64,000 nucleotides of DNA from DATGMP01 sp035293565 (lineage in GTDB: Bacteria > Pseudomonadota > Alphaproteobacteria > BOG-932 > Roseiterribacteraceae): contig DATGMP010000062.1 in the NCBI GenBank assembly GCA_035293565.1, forward strand, positions 1 to 64,000, written 5' to 3'. A program made the translations under genes and the position numbers. The notes under the pieces are model-generated. The model saw nothing but the letters and a program-made list of their open reading frames with translations. It did no database searches and was not told the DNA's origin. Shown in pieces: positions 1 through 9,317 of the stretch. The stretch's first letter is position 1, and each line of letters opens with the position of its first letter.

Positions 1-1147
1 CGAAATAGCAACCGGGCACGAATCCGGCCGGAACCATGTCTTTCGGAACGCAGTTCGGCCCGACCTCGTCGGCGCCCACCGGAAAGGGCTGCGTCGGCGC
101 CGTTTTGAGCTTCGCGTCCTGCGGTACCGGTCTCTCCTCGATGGGGATGATGGGCTTTCCCGTCCTGCGATCGAGCAGGAAGAGGTAGCCGTCGGTGCGC
201 ATCGCCGCGAGCCCCTTGACCCTTTTGCCGCCGACATCGCCGTCATAGAGCACCAGCGGTGTGCCCAGATCCTGCTCGAAGATATCGTGATGTGTCGTTT
301 GATAGTGCCAGCGCAGCTTGCCGGTCTTGATGTCGAGCGCCACCACGGCCGCTGTGTAGAGATTGTCGCCGGCGCGCACCTCGCCGCCGAGCTCGGGGAT
401 CGCATTGCCGGTGCCGAGATAGACGAGCCCGAGCGCCGGATCGACCGCGGGAGTCACCCAGACCGCGCCGCCGCCTTTTTTCCAAACGTCATTGTCCCGC
501 GGCCAAGTCTCATGACCTTTTTCGCCTGGCGCGGGCACGACATGGAAACGCCACAGAATTTTTCCGGTTTTGGCGTCTACGCCGAGGATTCGGCCATCAT
601 TGCGTTCGCTCGGCGCCCTGCCCCCCGAGACCCCCGCAACCACGACGCCGTTGGCATAGGCGGGAGCGCCGGTCACCCATTGATTACCCATCTGGGGGAC
701 ATTCGGGGGTTTCTCGTCTCCCAGGAGTTGGCTCCAGACCTCCTTGCCGCTGCTCTCGTCCAGTGCCGCCAGGCTGGAATCGGCAAGACCGACATAGACC
801 AGGCCGCCGCCGACGGCGACACCGCGGAACAGGCCGAACGGGGGCGATGAGAATTCATGGGCCCACAGCGTGGCGCCGGTCTTGGGATCGAGCGCATAGG
901 CGTGCGATCCGGCGGTCACGAACATCTTGCCATCGGCCACAACCGGCGTCGCCCGCGACCGCTCGCTTTCGAACTTGTGCTGCCAGGCGCCGCCCAGAGA
1001 CTTGACGTTGCCGGGGCCGATCCGGGTCAGCGTCGAATAATGCGAATTCGACAGATCACCCCCTACGGCCGCCCAATCCCGGTTCGACGGGCCTGCCAAA
1101 GCAGAACTCGCCATCATGGCAAGCGCCATGCTTGATCCGAGCCTCAT
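1..1147 (-). CDS. PQQ-dependent (quinoprotein) dehydrogenase, 3' end outside window
   Basis: Reading leftwards from an ATG at 1147, the frame stays open to the window edge (382 codons seen). The N-terminus is a signal peptide ending in an Ala-Leu-Ala site followed by GPSNRDW, so the enzyme is periplasmic. The mature part has repeated beta-propeller features of quinoprotein alcohol/glucose dehydrogenases, including ALDPKTG, ALDESSGK and LDIKTGKLRWHYQ blades and a WVTPAVDPALGLVYLGTGN segment. In this family, PQQ-bound enzymes oxidise alcohols or aldehydes and pass electrons to a cytochrome c. GGGAAGGG just upstream is a good ribosome site and decides the start. The C-terminus is missing, so a fused cytochrome domain cannot be judged. 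It is divergent from the sulfotransferase-like gene, and the diheme cytochrome near 12.1 kb could be its electron acceptor (inference). Confidence 0.85.
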   Translation of the reverse strand, partial: MRLGSSMALAMMASSALAGPSNRDWAAVGGDLSNSHYSTLTRIGPGNVKSLGGAWQHKFESERSRATPVVADGKMFVTAGSHAYALDPKTGATLWAHEFSSPPFGLFRGVAVGGGLVYVGLADSSLAALDESSGKEVWSQLLGDEKPPNVPQMGNQWVTGAPAYANGVVVAGVSGGRAPSERNDGRILGVDAKTGKILWRFHVVPAPGEKGHETWPRDNDVWKKGGGAVWVTPAVDPALGLVYLGTGNAIPELGGEVRAGDNLYTAAVVALDIKTGKLRWHYQTTHHDIFEQDLGTPLVLYDGDVGGKRVKGLAAMRTDGYLFLLDRRTGKPIIPIEERPVPQDAKLKTAPTQPFPVGADEVGPNCVPKDMVPAGFVPGCYF

Positions 1148-1358
1148 CCCTTCCCCATCTCGTACACGGACCGCCAACCGCAATCTGCGGCGCAGCCCTT
1201 TGGAGAGAGATATCGGAAGAGGCCGATTTTACCTATCCGAATCCGACAGGCTGAAACCTCCCCGGTCTAGCCTTTGCCGCCATCGTGCGGGTAATCTAGC
1301 GCGAGCGAGTTATATCAAGGCTCGGGCCACTCGCCCGTATTGCATTGGGAGAATGGGG

Positions 1359-2513
1359 ATGGATCCGGCGAGTTTGATCGCCGCCGCCTGCGAAAAGACA
1401 GGCTTAAAGGATTTCGGCGGCGATAGCTTTCGGGAAGGGCTGGAGGTTTATTGCCGATCCGCCTCCTCGGAGGCGCAGCTCAACGCGTTCGGCAAGGCCG
1501 CTATCCCGGGAGCCATCCTATCTGCGCTCGCAAACCGCCTGCGCGTCGTCGATTGGGCCAAACGCCACCCCGGTATCGCCGAAGAACGCATCGAGGCGCC
1601 TTTCGTGGTGGTCGGCCTCTTCCGGGCTGGAACAACGCTGCTATCCTACCTCCTTGAGAAGGATGAGCGGCACCGTCCTCTTTATCGCTGGGAGGCCGGA
1701 GATTGTATTCCGCCTCCCACGCCGGAAACGATTGCGAATGACCCCCGCATCGAGACGACGCGCGCCCAGATGGCGATGATGGACGAGATCAATCCGCGGA
1801 TGCGGGTCGTCCAGAGCGAAGAGCCCGACGGACCGACCGAATGCATTTCGATCATGAATCAGGACTTCAAGAGCCTGACCTGGGAGGCGATGGCGAACGT
1901 CCCGGCCTATGGCAGGTGGCTCCGCGGGGCCGACCATCTGTCCGCCTATCGCTATCACAAGCAGGTGCTGCAAGTCCTACAAAGCGGGGGCGTACGCCGC
2001 AGCCGCTGGACGCTCAAGTGCCCGTATCACGCCATGCATCTCGATGCGCTGACGACGGTCTATCCCGACGCGCGGATCATCCTCACCCATCGCGATCCGG
2101 TCATCCTCGTCACGTCGGTGTGCAGCCTGATCACGACTTTGACGAAGACATTCTCCGATGCCGACCATCGCCGCTACATCGCGGACCATTGGACCGAGAT
2201 GCTCGCCCTTTCGATCGATCGGGCCGACGCATTCCGCGCGGCGCATCCCAAGAAGCAGATTGTCGATGTCCATTATGCCGACCTGGCCCGCGATCCGATC
2301 GCGACAATGCGAAGAATTTACGCAGCCTTCGATGAACCCTTCGTCGAACAGGCACGGCGCGCGATGACCACGCATGTCGAATTCCGTCCGAAGGGGCGTT
2401 TTGGACGACACGACTACGACGCCGCGGAATATGGGCTGGATGCGGGCGCGATCGGCGAACGCTTTCGATCCTATGCGGAACGCTATGATGTTCCGCTCGA
2501 GACGCCGCGCTGA
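1359..2513 (+). CDS. Sulfotransferase-family protein
   Basis: A 384-residue protein with the start of a PAPS-type sulfotransferase fold: GLFRAGTTLL at residues 86-95 is the 5'-phosphosulfate-binding loop, and the later LTHRDPVILVTSVCSL matches the 3'-phosphate-binding RDP segment. Proteins of this Sulfotransfer_3 type move a sulfuryl group from PAPS to a hydroxyl or amine, but many have no proven substrate. ATGs at 1353 and 1359 are both in frame; 1359 is preferred because GGGAGA then sits about 6 bases upstream. The next gene starts 28 bases later, which suggests one operon with the hydrolase, the Baeyer-Villiger enzyme and the SDR. Family call good; substrate unknown. Confidence 0.75.
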   Translation: MDPASLIAAACEKTGLKDFGGDSFREGLEVYCRSASSEAQLNAFGKAAIPGAILSALANRLRVVDWAKRHPGIAEERIEAPFVVVGLFRAGTTLLSYLLEKDERHRPLYRWEAGDCIPPPTPETIANDPRIETTRAQMAMMDEINPRMRVVQSEEPDGPTECISIMNQDFKSLTWEAMANVPAYGRWLRGADHLSAYRYHKQVLQVLQSGGVRRSRWTLKCPYHAMHLDALTTVYPDARIILTHRDPVILVTSVCSLITTLTKTFSDADHRRYIADHWTEMLALSIDRADAFRAAHPKKQIVDVHYADLARDPIATMRRIYAAFDEPFVEQARRAMTTHVEFRPKGRFGRHDYDAAEYGLDAGAIGERFRSYAERYDVPLETPR

Positions 2514-2541
2514 CACGGGAGAGAAATCGGGAGGGAAGACG

Positions 2542-3345
2542 ATGATACCGCGAAACCCGAAGCTGAGCTTTGAAGATGCGTTGCCGCACTGGGCGCCGAA
2601 CGCGGCCTTTGCACAGATCGTCAATGCGGGGTCGACCAGCCTCCCCGCGGTCGAGACCTATCTGAACAAGGTCATGGCGCGCGCGGCCCAATTCGTAGAC
2701 GATCGGACGCTGAAGCAGGATATCGCGCTGTTCACCGCCCAGGAGGGCAATCACTATCGGCAGCATCGACTGTTTAATAAGTTGCTCTACGGAACCTATC
2801 CCGGCGTTCGCGCCCTTGAGGAGCAGTTGGGGCGTGATTACGATCGGCAGTTGGCCGAGAAATCCCTCGCGTTCAACGTCGCCTATTGCGAGGGCTTCGA
2901 GAGCCTCGGCATCATCCATGCCGAGTTCTTCTTCGAGCACGTGGACGATCTGCTTGCAGGCTCCGACGAACGGCTCGTCAAGCTCTGGAAGTGGCATCTG
3001 GCGGAGGAGTTCGAGCACCGCACCGTCTGCTTCGATGTGCATCACGCGCTAGGAAGCGGCTATTTCGTGCGCATCCGCGGATACCTCGCGGCGATGAGGC
3101 ATCTCGGACGATATGGAAAGAACGTCTCCGACTACCTTCTGTCGGTGGATCGCGCACGGATGACTCCGGACGAGCGCCGACATTCGACAGGGCTCGAAAA
3201 GCGATACCGTCGGCGCTTCAATCGCTTCGCCCTGCCGAAGCTCCTCTCGGTCTTCTCACCCTTCTACAATCCGCGCTCCAGGCGGGCGCCGCGGGGCTCG
3301 GTCGAATTGCTGCAAGGGATTGCAGCGGGATCGCTCGCGACATGA
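2542..3345 (+). CDS. Metal-dependent hydrolase (PF10118/COG3687 type)
   Basis: A 267-residue mostly helical protein. It carries QEGNHYRQH at residues 67-75 and a second acidic/histidine motif, HLAEEFEHR, at 152-160. Such paired E-x2-H motifs are typical of the predicted metal-dependent hydrolases of COG3687, which have a ferritin-like arrangement that could hold a diiron centre. Members often lie beside Baeyer-Villiger monooxygenases and steroid or cyclic-ketone genes. The start at 2542 is set by GGGAGGGAAGACG just upstream; a longer frame reaches back into the sulfotransferase gene but lacks support. Its TGA stop overlaps the ATG of the monooxygenase (ATGA), so the two are translationally coupled. 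The actual reaction is not known. Confidence 0.75.
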   Translation: MIPRNPKLSFEDALPHWAPNAAFAQIVNAGSTSLPAVETYLNKVMARAAQFVDDRTLKQDIALFTAQEGNHYRQHRLFNKLLYGTYPGVRALEEQLGRDYDRQLAEKSLAFNVAYCEGFESLGIIHAEFFFEHVDDLLAGSDERLVKLWKWHLAEEFEHRTVCFDVHHALGSGYFVRIRGYLAAMRHLGRYGKNVSDYLLSVDRARMTPDERRHSTGLEKRYRRRFNRFALPKLLSVFSPFYNPRSRRAPRGSVELLQGIAAGSLAT

Positions 3346-4931
3346 CCAGATACGATGCCGTCGTCGTCGGCGCGGGCTTTGCGGGAATGTATGCGCTGCA
3401 TCGCCTGCGCGACCGCGGCTACAGGGTGCGCGTCTTCGAGACCGGCCATGACGTCGGTGGAACGTGGTACTGGAACCGCTATCCGGGAGCGCGCTGCGAC
3501 GTGGAGAGCCTTGAGTATCAATATGGGTTTTCCGACGAGATCGCGCGCGGCTGGACCTGGACCGAGCGCTATGCAGGTCAGCCTGAAATCATCCGCTATG
3601 CCGATTACGTCGCGAAGACGCTCGATCTGCGGCGCGACATTCAATTCAACACGCGCGTCACATCGGCGATCTATGACGCAAGTGGGATCTGGACAGTCGA
3701 AACCGACAAGGGCGATCGGCTAGAGACGCAATTCTGCGTCATGGCGACAGGCTGCCTGTCGGCGGCGCGCGTTCCCGATATCGCCGGACTCGAAAGCTTC
3801 AAGGGCCGCCGCTATCACACCGGCGGCTGGCCGCATGAAGGAGTCGACTTTACCGGCCGACGCGTCGCCGTGATCGGAACCGGATCGTCCGGTGTTCAAA
3901 GCATCCCGATGATCGCCGAGCAGGCTGCCGAACTCTTTGTCTTCCAGCGAACCCCGAATTTCAGTCTGCCCGCGCTCAACGGCCCACTCGATCCGGACCA
4001 TATCCGGGAGGCGAATGAGCGGTTCGCGGAAGACCGCAAACGCGCCTGGGCCAGCAACAGCGGCTCCTTGATGACCGCGAATAACGAATCGGCGCAAGCC
4101 GTGACCGACGAAGAGAGACGACGCCAGTTCGAAACGCGCTGGGGACGCGGCGGCTTCGCCTTCATGAATTCCTACAACGATCTCTTCAAAAGCGTCGAAT
4201 CCAACACGCTCGCGGCTGAATTCGTCCGAGACAAAATCCGCCAGACCGTGAAGGATCCCAAGGTCGCCGACCTGCTCGCGCCGACTAACCATCCCATCGG
4301 CACCAAACGCCTTTGCCTCGACACGCATTATTACGAAACCTACAACCTGCCGCACGTCACTCTCGTCGATATCTCCAAGACCCCGATCGAGAAGATCACC
4401 CCGCACGGCTTGATGCTCGGCAACGGGGACGAGTACGAGGTCGACGACATCGTCTTTGCGACAGGTTTCGACGCCATGACCGGCGCACTCCTCAGGATCG
4501 ACATTCGCGGCAGGGACGGGCTGACGTTGAAGGAGAAATGGGCTGCGGGACCGCGCACCTATCTGGGTCTCGGCACAGTCGGATTTCCAAACCTGTTCAT
4601 GATCACCGGGCCAGGCAGCCCCTCGGTCCTGTGCAACATGTTCATCGCGATCGAGCAGCATGTCGACTGGGTTGTGGCTTGCATCGACCACATGCGCGCA
4701 AAAGACCTTCGCATCATCGAGGCACAGCCGGACGCCGAGGACGATTGGGTTGCGCATGTGAACGAAAAGGCCGACGAAACCCTCTACCCGAGAGCGAATT
4801 CCTGGTATGTCGGAGCGAATGTCCCCGGCAAACCCCGGGTCTTCATGCCCTATGTCGGCGGCTTCGCGCCTTATGACCGGATTTGCCGGGACGTGGCGGA
4901 GAGCGGCTATAAGGGCTTCACGCTGACCTAA
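3342..4931 (+). CDS. Baeyer-Villiger flavin monooxygenase (CHMO type)
   Basis: A 529-residue flavoprotein. The FAD Rossmann motif GAGFAG is at residues 10-15. The family fingerprint F-x-G-x3-H-x3-W is present as F153, G155, H159 and W163, and the NADPH Rossmann motif GTGSSG is at 179-184. DVGGTWYWNRYPGARCD is also classic for cyclohexanone-type enzymes. Length is normal (about 530-550). The family inserts oxygen next to a ketone, giving an ester or lactone at the cost of NADPH and O2. ATGA coupling to the preceding hydrolase gene and the SDR 26 bases downstream suggest an alcohol-ketone-ester route (inference). The substrate cannot be read from sequence. Confidence 0.92.
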   Translation: MTRYDAVVVGAGFAGMYALHRLRDRGYRVRVFETGHDVGGTWYWNRYPGARCDVESLEYQYGFSDEIARGWTWTERYAGQPEIIRYADYVAKTLDLRRDIQFNTRVTSAIYDASGIWTVETDKGDRLETQFCVMATGCLSAARVPDIAGLESFKGRRYHTGGWPHEGVDFTGRRVAVIGTGSSGVQSIPMIAEQAAELFVFQRTPNFSLPALNGPLDPDHIREANERFAEDRKRAWASNSGSLMTANNESAQAVTDEERRRQFETRWGRGGFAFMNSYNDLFKSVESNTLAAEFVRDKIRQTVKDPKVADLLAPTNHPIGTKRLCLDTHYYETYNLPHVTLVDISKTPIEKITPHGLMLGNGDEYEVDDIVFATGFDAMTGALLRIDIRGRDGLTLKEKWAAGPRTYLGLGTVGFPNLFMITGPGSPSVLCNMFIAIEQHVDWVVACIDHMRAKDLRIIEAQPDAEDDWVAHVNEKADETLYPRANSWYVGANVPGKPRVFMPYVGGFAPYDRICRDVAESGYKGFTLT

Positions 4932-4957
4932 ATCGCCGGAGCAGGAGTGCATCAAGC

Positions 4958-5716
4958 GTGACGAACGGATTGAAGGACAAGGTAGCGCTGATTACCGGCG
5001 GAACGAGCGGCATCGGGCGCGCGACGGCAATCGCTATGGCCGCGCAAGGGGTGAAGGTCGTCTTCACCGGGCGACGCGCGCCCGAGGGCGAGGCCGTTGT
5101 TCGCGAGATAGAGAGCACGGGCGGACGGGCCGTGTTCGTTCGAGCCGATGTGGGACGCGCCGAAGATGCCGACCTCATGGTCCGCTCCACGATCGAGGCC
5201 TTCGGACGCCTCGACATCGCGTTCAACAATTCCGGTGTGACGGGAATGCCGAAGCCCCTCGCCGAGCAGACCGAAGCGGATTTCGACGCCGTGATGATAC
5301 CGAACCTCAAGGGCGTGTGGCTCTCGATGCGCGCCGAAATTCGCCAGATGCTCAAGCAAGGACAGGGCGGCGTGATCATCAATAACAGCTCGATCTACGG
5401 CAAGAAGGGAATTGGCGGATCGTCCAATTACGTCGCGTCCAAGCACGCCGTCGAGGGCTACACCAAAGCGATCGCCGTGGAACTCGCGACGACAGGCATC
5501 CGGGTCAACGCCGTGGCGCCCGGCTTCATCAAAACGCGGCTCACCGACTATCCCGAGCATCCCGAAGCCGAAAAATTCATGATCGCCCAGCACGCCATTC
5601 CGCGTATCGGGCATGATTGGGAAGTGGCGCAAGCCGTCCTGTTCCTCGCCTCCGACGCAGCGGGTTTCATAACCGGGACGATCCTCCCGGTCGACGGCGG
5701 ATGCCTCGCAAAATAG
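4958..5716 (+). CDS. Short-chain dehydrogenase/reductase (SDR)
   Basis: A 252-residue classical SDR. The cofactor loop TGGTSGIG is at residues 13-20, the NNSG motif is near residue 90, the catalytic Ser is at 144-145 and Y158-x3-K162 is intact. The start is a GTG at 4958, placed by GGAGCAGGAG about 10 bases upstream. An Arg in the TGRRAP segment after the second strand would suit NADP(H). It lies directly after the Baeyer-Villiger gene and overlaps the next gene by 16 bases. In this context it probably makes or uses the ketone handled by the monooxygenase (inference). Confidence 0.88.
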   Translation: MTNGLKDKVALITGGTSGIGRATAIAMAAQGVKVVFTGRRAPEGEAVVREIESTGGRAVFVRADVGRAEDADLMVRSTIEAFGRLDIAFNNSGVTGMPKPLAEQTEADFDAVMIPNLKGVWLSMRAEIRQMLKQGQGGVIINNSSIYGKKGIGGSSNYVASKHAVEGYTKAIAVELATTGIRVNAVAPGFIKTRLTDYPEHPEAEKFMIAQHAIPRIGHDWEVAQAVLFLASDAAGFITGTILPVDGGCLAK

Positions 5717-6804
5717 GGCCGAGCATCCCAGCGCAAGGCTGGGAGTTCTGGGTCGATCGCGGCGGAACCTTCACAGACATATTGGCGCGCCGTCCCGACG
5801 GCATCCTGATCGTTCGAAAGTTTCTCTCCGACTGCCCGGAGCAATATGCCGATGCGGCCGCCGCCGGCATACGCGAGATTCTAGGATTGTCGCCCGCCGA
5901 GCCCATACCGGCGGGAACGATCCGTACCCTGAAAATGGGTACGACCGTCGCAACCAACGCGCTGCTCGAGCGCAAGGGTGAGCCCACGCTTCTTGCGATC
6001 ACCGAAGGGTTCGGCGACGCATTGCGGATCGGTTACCAGAACCGGCCGAAGCTGTTCGACCTCGATATCCTGTTGCCCGACATGCTGTATCGCGAGGTGG
6101 CGGAGATCCGGGAACGGCTTTCGGCCGCCGGCGAAGTCGTCAAAGAGCTGGACGTCGCATCAGCACGCGCCGGACTGCAAGCGGGCTATGATCGCGGCTT
6201 GCGATCGGTCGCCATCGTTCTAATGCATGGCTATAAGTTTCCCGGGCACGAGCGTCTTCTGGCCGATATCGCACGGAAGATCGGCTATCGGCAGATCTCG
6301 ACGAGCCATGAAACCAGCGCGCTGATGAAGCTCGTCTCGCGCGGCGACACGACCGTCGCCGACGCTTATTTGACTCCGATTCTACAGCGCTATGTCGATG
6401 GCGTGCGGGCCGAAATCGGCCAGGGTGTTCGGCTGCGCTTCATGCAGTCCAACGGCGGCTTGGCCGATGCGAACCGATTCCGCGGCAAAGACGCGATCCT
6501 TTCCGGACCAGCGGGTGGGATTGTCGGGATGGCGAAGACGGCGGCGGGGGCCGGCTTTGATCGCATAATCGGCTTCGACATGGGCGGCACGTCGACGGAC
6601 GTATCGCATTTCGTCGGAGATTATGAACGGACCTACGAGACCGTGATCGCCGGAGTTCGATTGCGGGCTCCGATGATGCATATCCACACGGTGGCAGCGG
6701 CGGAGGCTCGATCTGCCGCTTCGATGGCACACGCTTTCGCGTCGGTCCGGAGTCCGCGGGGGCCGTGCCGGGGCCCGCATGCTATCGCCGCGGCGGACCG
6801 CTGA
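5701..6804 (+). CDS. Hydantoinase A/oxoprolinase-type protein, 5' part before a frameshift
   Basis: This frame encodes the N-terminal HyuA-like half of a 5-oxoprolinase/hydantoinase/acetone-carboxylase-type enzyme. FWVDRGGTFTDI near the start is the first actin-like nucleotide-binding motif, KMGTTVATNALLERKGE is strongly conserved, and GFDMGGTSTDVSHF is the second phosphate-binding motif. After HTVAA at 6691-6696 the protein stops matching the family. Reading one base back restores GGGSICRFDG and continues in the frame of the next entry, so one G is missing at about 6697-6699. The residues from there to the stop at 6804 are out-of-frame sequence. The ATG at 5701 overlaps the SDR stop by 16 bases. 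The intact gene would encode about 1,205 residues. Real lesion or assembly error cannot be told from one copy. Confidence 0.8.
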   Translation: MPRKIGPSIPAQGWEFWVDRGGTFTDILARRPDGILIVRKFLSDCPEQYADAAAAGIREILGLSPAEPIPAGTIRTLKMGTTVATNALLERKGEPTLLAITEGFGDALRIGYQNRPKLFDLDILLPDMLYREVAEIRERLSAAGEVVKELDVASARAGLQAGYDRGLRSVAIVLMHGYKFPGHERLLADIARKIGYRQISTSHETSALMKLVSRGDTTVADAYLTPILQRYVDGVRAEIGQGVRLRFMQSNGGLADANRFRGKDAILSGPAGGIVGMAKTAAGAGFDRIIGFDMGGTSTDVSHFVGDYERTYETVIAGVRLRAPMMHIHTVAAAEARSAASMAHAFASVRSPRGPCRGPHAIAAADR

Positions 6805-9317
6805 CCGTGACCGACTGCAATCTGATGCTGGGAAAATTGCAGCCGGAGACCTTCCCGCATGTGTTCGGACCAAAGGGCGATCTTCCGCTCGATCGCGGGA
6901 TCGTGGAACAGAAATTCGAAGCACTGATGAGCGAGATCCGACAGTTTACGGGAAGAACGATGTCGGTGGAGGAGATCGCCGAGGGCTTCATCAAAATCGC
7001 CGTCGAGAATATGGCGAACGCAATCAAGAAGGTCTCGGTGCAGCGCGGCCATGACGTGAGGCGATACGCATTGGCATGCTTCGGCGGAGCCGGCGGACAG
7101 CATGCCTGCCTCGTCGCCGACGCGCTCCATATTTCCCGGATCATGATCCACCCGCTCGCCGGCGTTCTGTCTGCCTATGGAATCGGCTTGTCGGAACTGC
7201 GCGTCGTCCGCGAAAGCGCTGTCGAACAATCCCTGGCGCCCGCAACATACAAGGAAATCGAACATGCGATCTCGAAACTCGAGCACGAAGCCGTCTCTGC
7301 GCTCATTGCGCAAGGGACGACGGCCGCGAACACTACCTTGATTCGCGCCGCTTTCGTCAAATATGAGGGAACGGACACGACCTTGACCGTGCCGTTCGGC
7401 TCGGTCGACGAGATGAGCTCTTCTTTCGAGGATGCGCACGAACGGCAATTCGGCTTCGTCGGTTCCGGGAAGGCACTCATCGTGGAAAGTGTCGCCGTCG
7501 AAGCGATCGACGTAACGCAAGACACTGCTCCGACGCTCGAGTTGCAGACAGCCGATCGCGGAGAGCTGCCGCGCACAGCTCAGGCTTGGATGGCTGGGCG
7601 ACGAAGACAGGTGTCCCTATTCGATCGCGCTACACTGGAGGTAGGTGCGGAAATCCTCGGTCCCGCGATTGTGGTCGAGGCAAATGCGACGACCGTCGTC
7701 GAGCCGGAATGGCGCGCCCGCGTCGACTCGCGACGCAATCTTATCCTCGACCGCACGGTCCCGCTGCCGGCGACCACCGCGATCGGCACCGACGCCGATC
7801 CGGTGATGCTCGAGATCTTCAACAACCTGTTCACGACGATCGCCGAACAGATGGGCGAAGCGCTACGAAGCACGGCGCGTTCGGTCAACATCAAGGAGCG
7901 TCTCGACTTCTCTTGTGCGCTTTTCGATTCGACGGGTGCGCTGATCGCCAACGCACCGCATATGCCGGTGCATCTGGGCTCGATGGGCGAAAGCGTCAGA
8001 ACCATCATGGCCGACCGCGCCGGGCAGCTTCGGCCCGGACAGGCTTACATGCTGAACGATCCGTTCCATGGCGGGACTCATCTGCCGGACATCACCGTCG
8101 TCATGCCGGTATTCGCCGACGATCGGGAGACGCTTCTCTTCTTCGTCGCGGCACGCGGACACCATGCCGACATCGGCGGGATAACGCCCGGCTCCATGCC
8201 GCCGCACAGCCGCACCGTCGAAGAGGAAGGAATCCTCATCCGCGACTTTCCGCTCGTGGAGGATGGCGTCTTTCGCGAATCCGAAACACGCGCCCTGCTC
8301 GGCGGCGGCCCGTATCCGGCGCGCAACCCCGAACAGAATATCGGCGATCTGAAAGCCCAGGTCGCTGCCTGCGTGAAGGGCGCGGACGAGCTTCACACGA
8401 TGGTGACGCAATTTGGGCGGGACGTCGTCGTGGCTTATATGCGCCACGTTCAGGACAATGCCGAGGAGGCGGTCCGGCGCGCGATCGCCAAGCTTCGACC
8501 GGGCGCCTTTTCGCTCGCGATGGATAACGGCGCGACGGTCTCGGTCAAGATCGATATCGACCCTGCGAACCGCAGTGCGACCGTGGACTTCGCTGGCACC
8601 AGCCCGCAGCTGCCGTCCAATTTCAATGCGCCGGTCTCCGTCTGCCGTGCGGCCCTGCTCTATGTCTTCCGCACGCTCGTCGACGACGAGATACCGATGA
8701 ACGAAGGCTGCCTCAGGCCGATCACGCTCCGCATCCCGGAAGGATCGATGCTGAATCCCGAGCCTCCGGCCGCGGTCGTCGCAGGCAATGTGGAGACGAG
8801 CCAGGTTATCGTCGACGCCCTCTATGGCGCGCTGGGCGTGCTTGCGGCATCGCAGGGCACGATGAACAATTTCACCTTCGGCGACAGTGCGCATCAATAT
8901 TACGAGACCGTCTGCGGCGGCGCCGGCGCCGGTCCCGGTTTCGACGGCGCAAGCGCCGTCCAGACTCACATGACCAACAGTCGCCTGACCGATCCCGAAG
9001 TGCTGGAGTGGCGTTTCCCGGTCATGGTCGAGCAATTCGCCGTCCGGCGCGGATCGGGTGGAGAAGGCCGCCATCGCGGCGGTGACGGCGTCGTCCGGCG
9101 CATCCGTTTCCGCGAGCCGATGACGGCAGCCATCCTGTCCGACCGGCGGCTGATCGCGCCCTTCGGCATGGCTGGCGGTAAACCGGGCGCTGTCGGACGG
9201 AATGCCGTCATCCGCGCCGACGGCTCGGTCGAGGCGCTTGCGGGCACGGCTGTCGTGGCGATGAAAGCGGGCGATATCTTCGTGATCGAGACTCCGGGCG
9301 GCGGCGGATATGGCTGA
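6765..9317 (+). CDS. Oxoprolinase-type protein, 3' part (HyuA C-terminus plus HyuB domain)
   Basis: This frame continues the broken gene. VPGPACYRRGGPLTVTDCNL finishes the HyuA nucleotide-binding region and is followed by the HyuA C-terminal domain with the FGGAGGQHAC motif. A HyuB domain begins near nucleotide 7800, recognisable by IFNNLFTTIAEQMGEAL, SVNIKERLDFSCALFD and MLNDPFHGGTHLPDIT. A fused HyuA-HyuB layout is that of ATP-dependent 5-oxoprolinase; substrates of relatives include hydantoins, acetone and acetophenone, so the substrate is open. True translation would begin at 5701, not at an internal ATG. It overlaps the DUF2891 gene by 8 bases, so the operon carries on. The reading frame is clean for over 2.5 kb after the break, which argues for a recent lesion or a sequencing error rather than long decay. 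Confidence 0.85.
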   Translation: MPGPACYRRGGPLTVTDCNLMLGKLQPETFPHVFGPKGDLPLDRGIVEQKFEALMSEIRQFTGRTMSVEEIAEGFIKIAVENMANAIKKVSVQRGHDVRRYALACFGGAGGQHACLVADALHISRIMIHPLAGVLSAYGIGLSELRVVRESAVEQSLAPATYKEIEHAISKLEHEAVSALIAQGTTAANTTLIRAAFVKYEGTDTTLTVPFGSVDEMSSSFEDAHERQFGFVGSGKALIVESVAVEAIDVTQDTAPTLELQTADRGELPRTAQAWMAGRRRQVSLFDRATLEVGAEILGPAIVVEANATTVVEPEWRARVDSRRNLILDRTVPLPATTAIGTDADPVMLEIFNNLFTTIAEQMGEALRSTARSVNIKERLDFSCALFDSTGALIANAPHMPVHLGSMGESVRTIMADRAGQLRPGQAYMLNDPFHGGTHLPDITVVMPVFADDRETLLFFVAARGHHADIGGITPGSMPPHSRTVEEEGILIRDFPLVEDGVFRESETRALLGGGPYPARNPEQNIGDLKAQVAACVKGADELHTMVTQFGRDVVVAYMRHVQDNAEEAVRRAIAKLRPGAFSLAMDNGATVSVKIDIDPANRSATVDFAGTSPQLPSNFNAPVSVCRAALLYVFRTLVDDEIPMNEGCLRPITLRIPEGSMLNPEPPAAVVAGNVETSQVIVDALYGALGVLAASQGTMNNFTFGDSAHQYYETVCGGAGAGPGFDGASAVQTHMTNSRLTDPEVLEWRFPVMVEQFAVRRGSGGEGRHRGGDGVVRRIRFREPMTAAILSDRRLIAPFGMAGGKPGAVGRNAVIRADGSVEALAGTAVVAMKAGDIFVIETPGGGGYG

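Noticed and set aside
3720..4955. 411-codon open frame on the minus strand
   Set aside because: Antisense to the Baeyer-Villiger gene.
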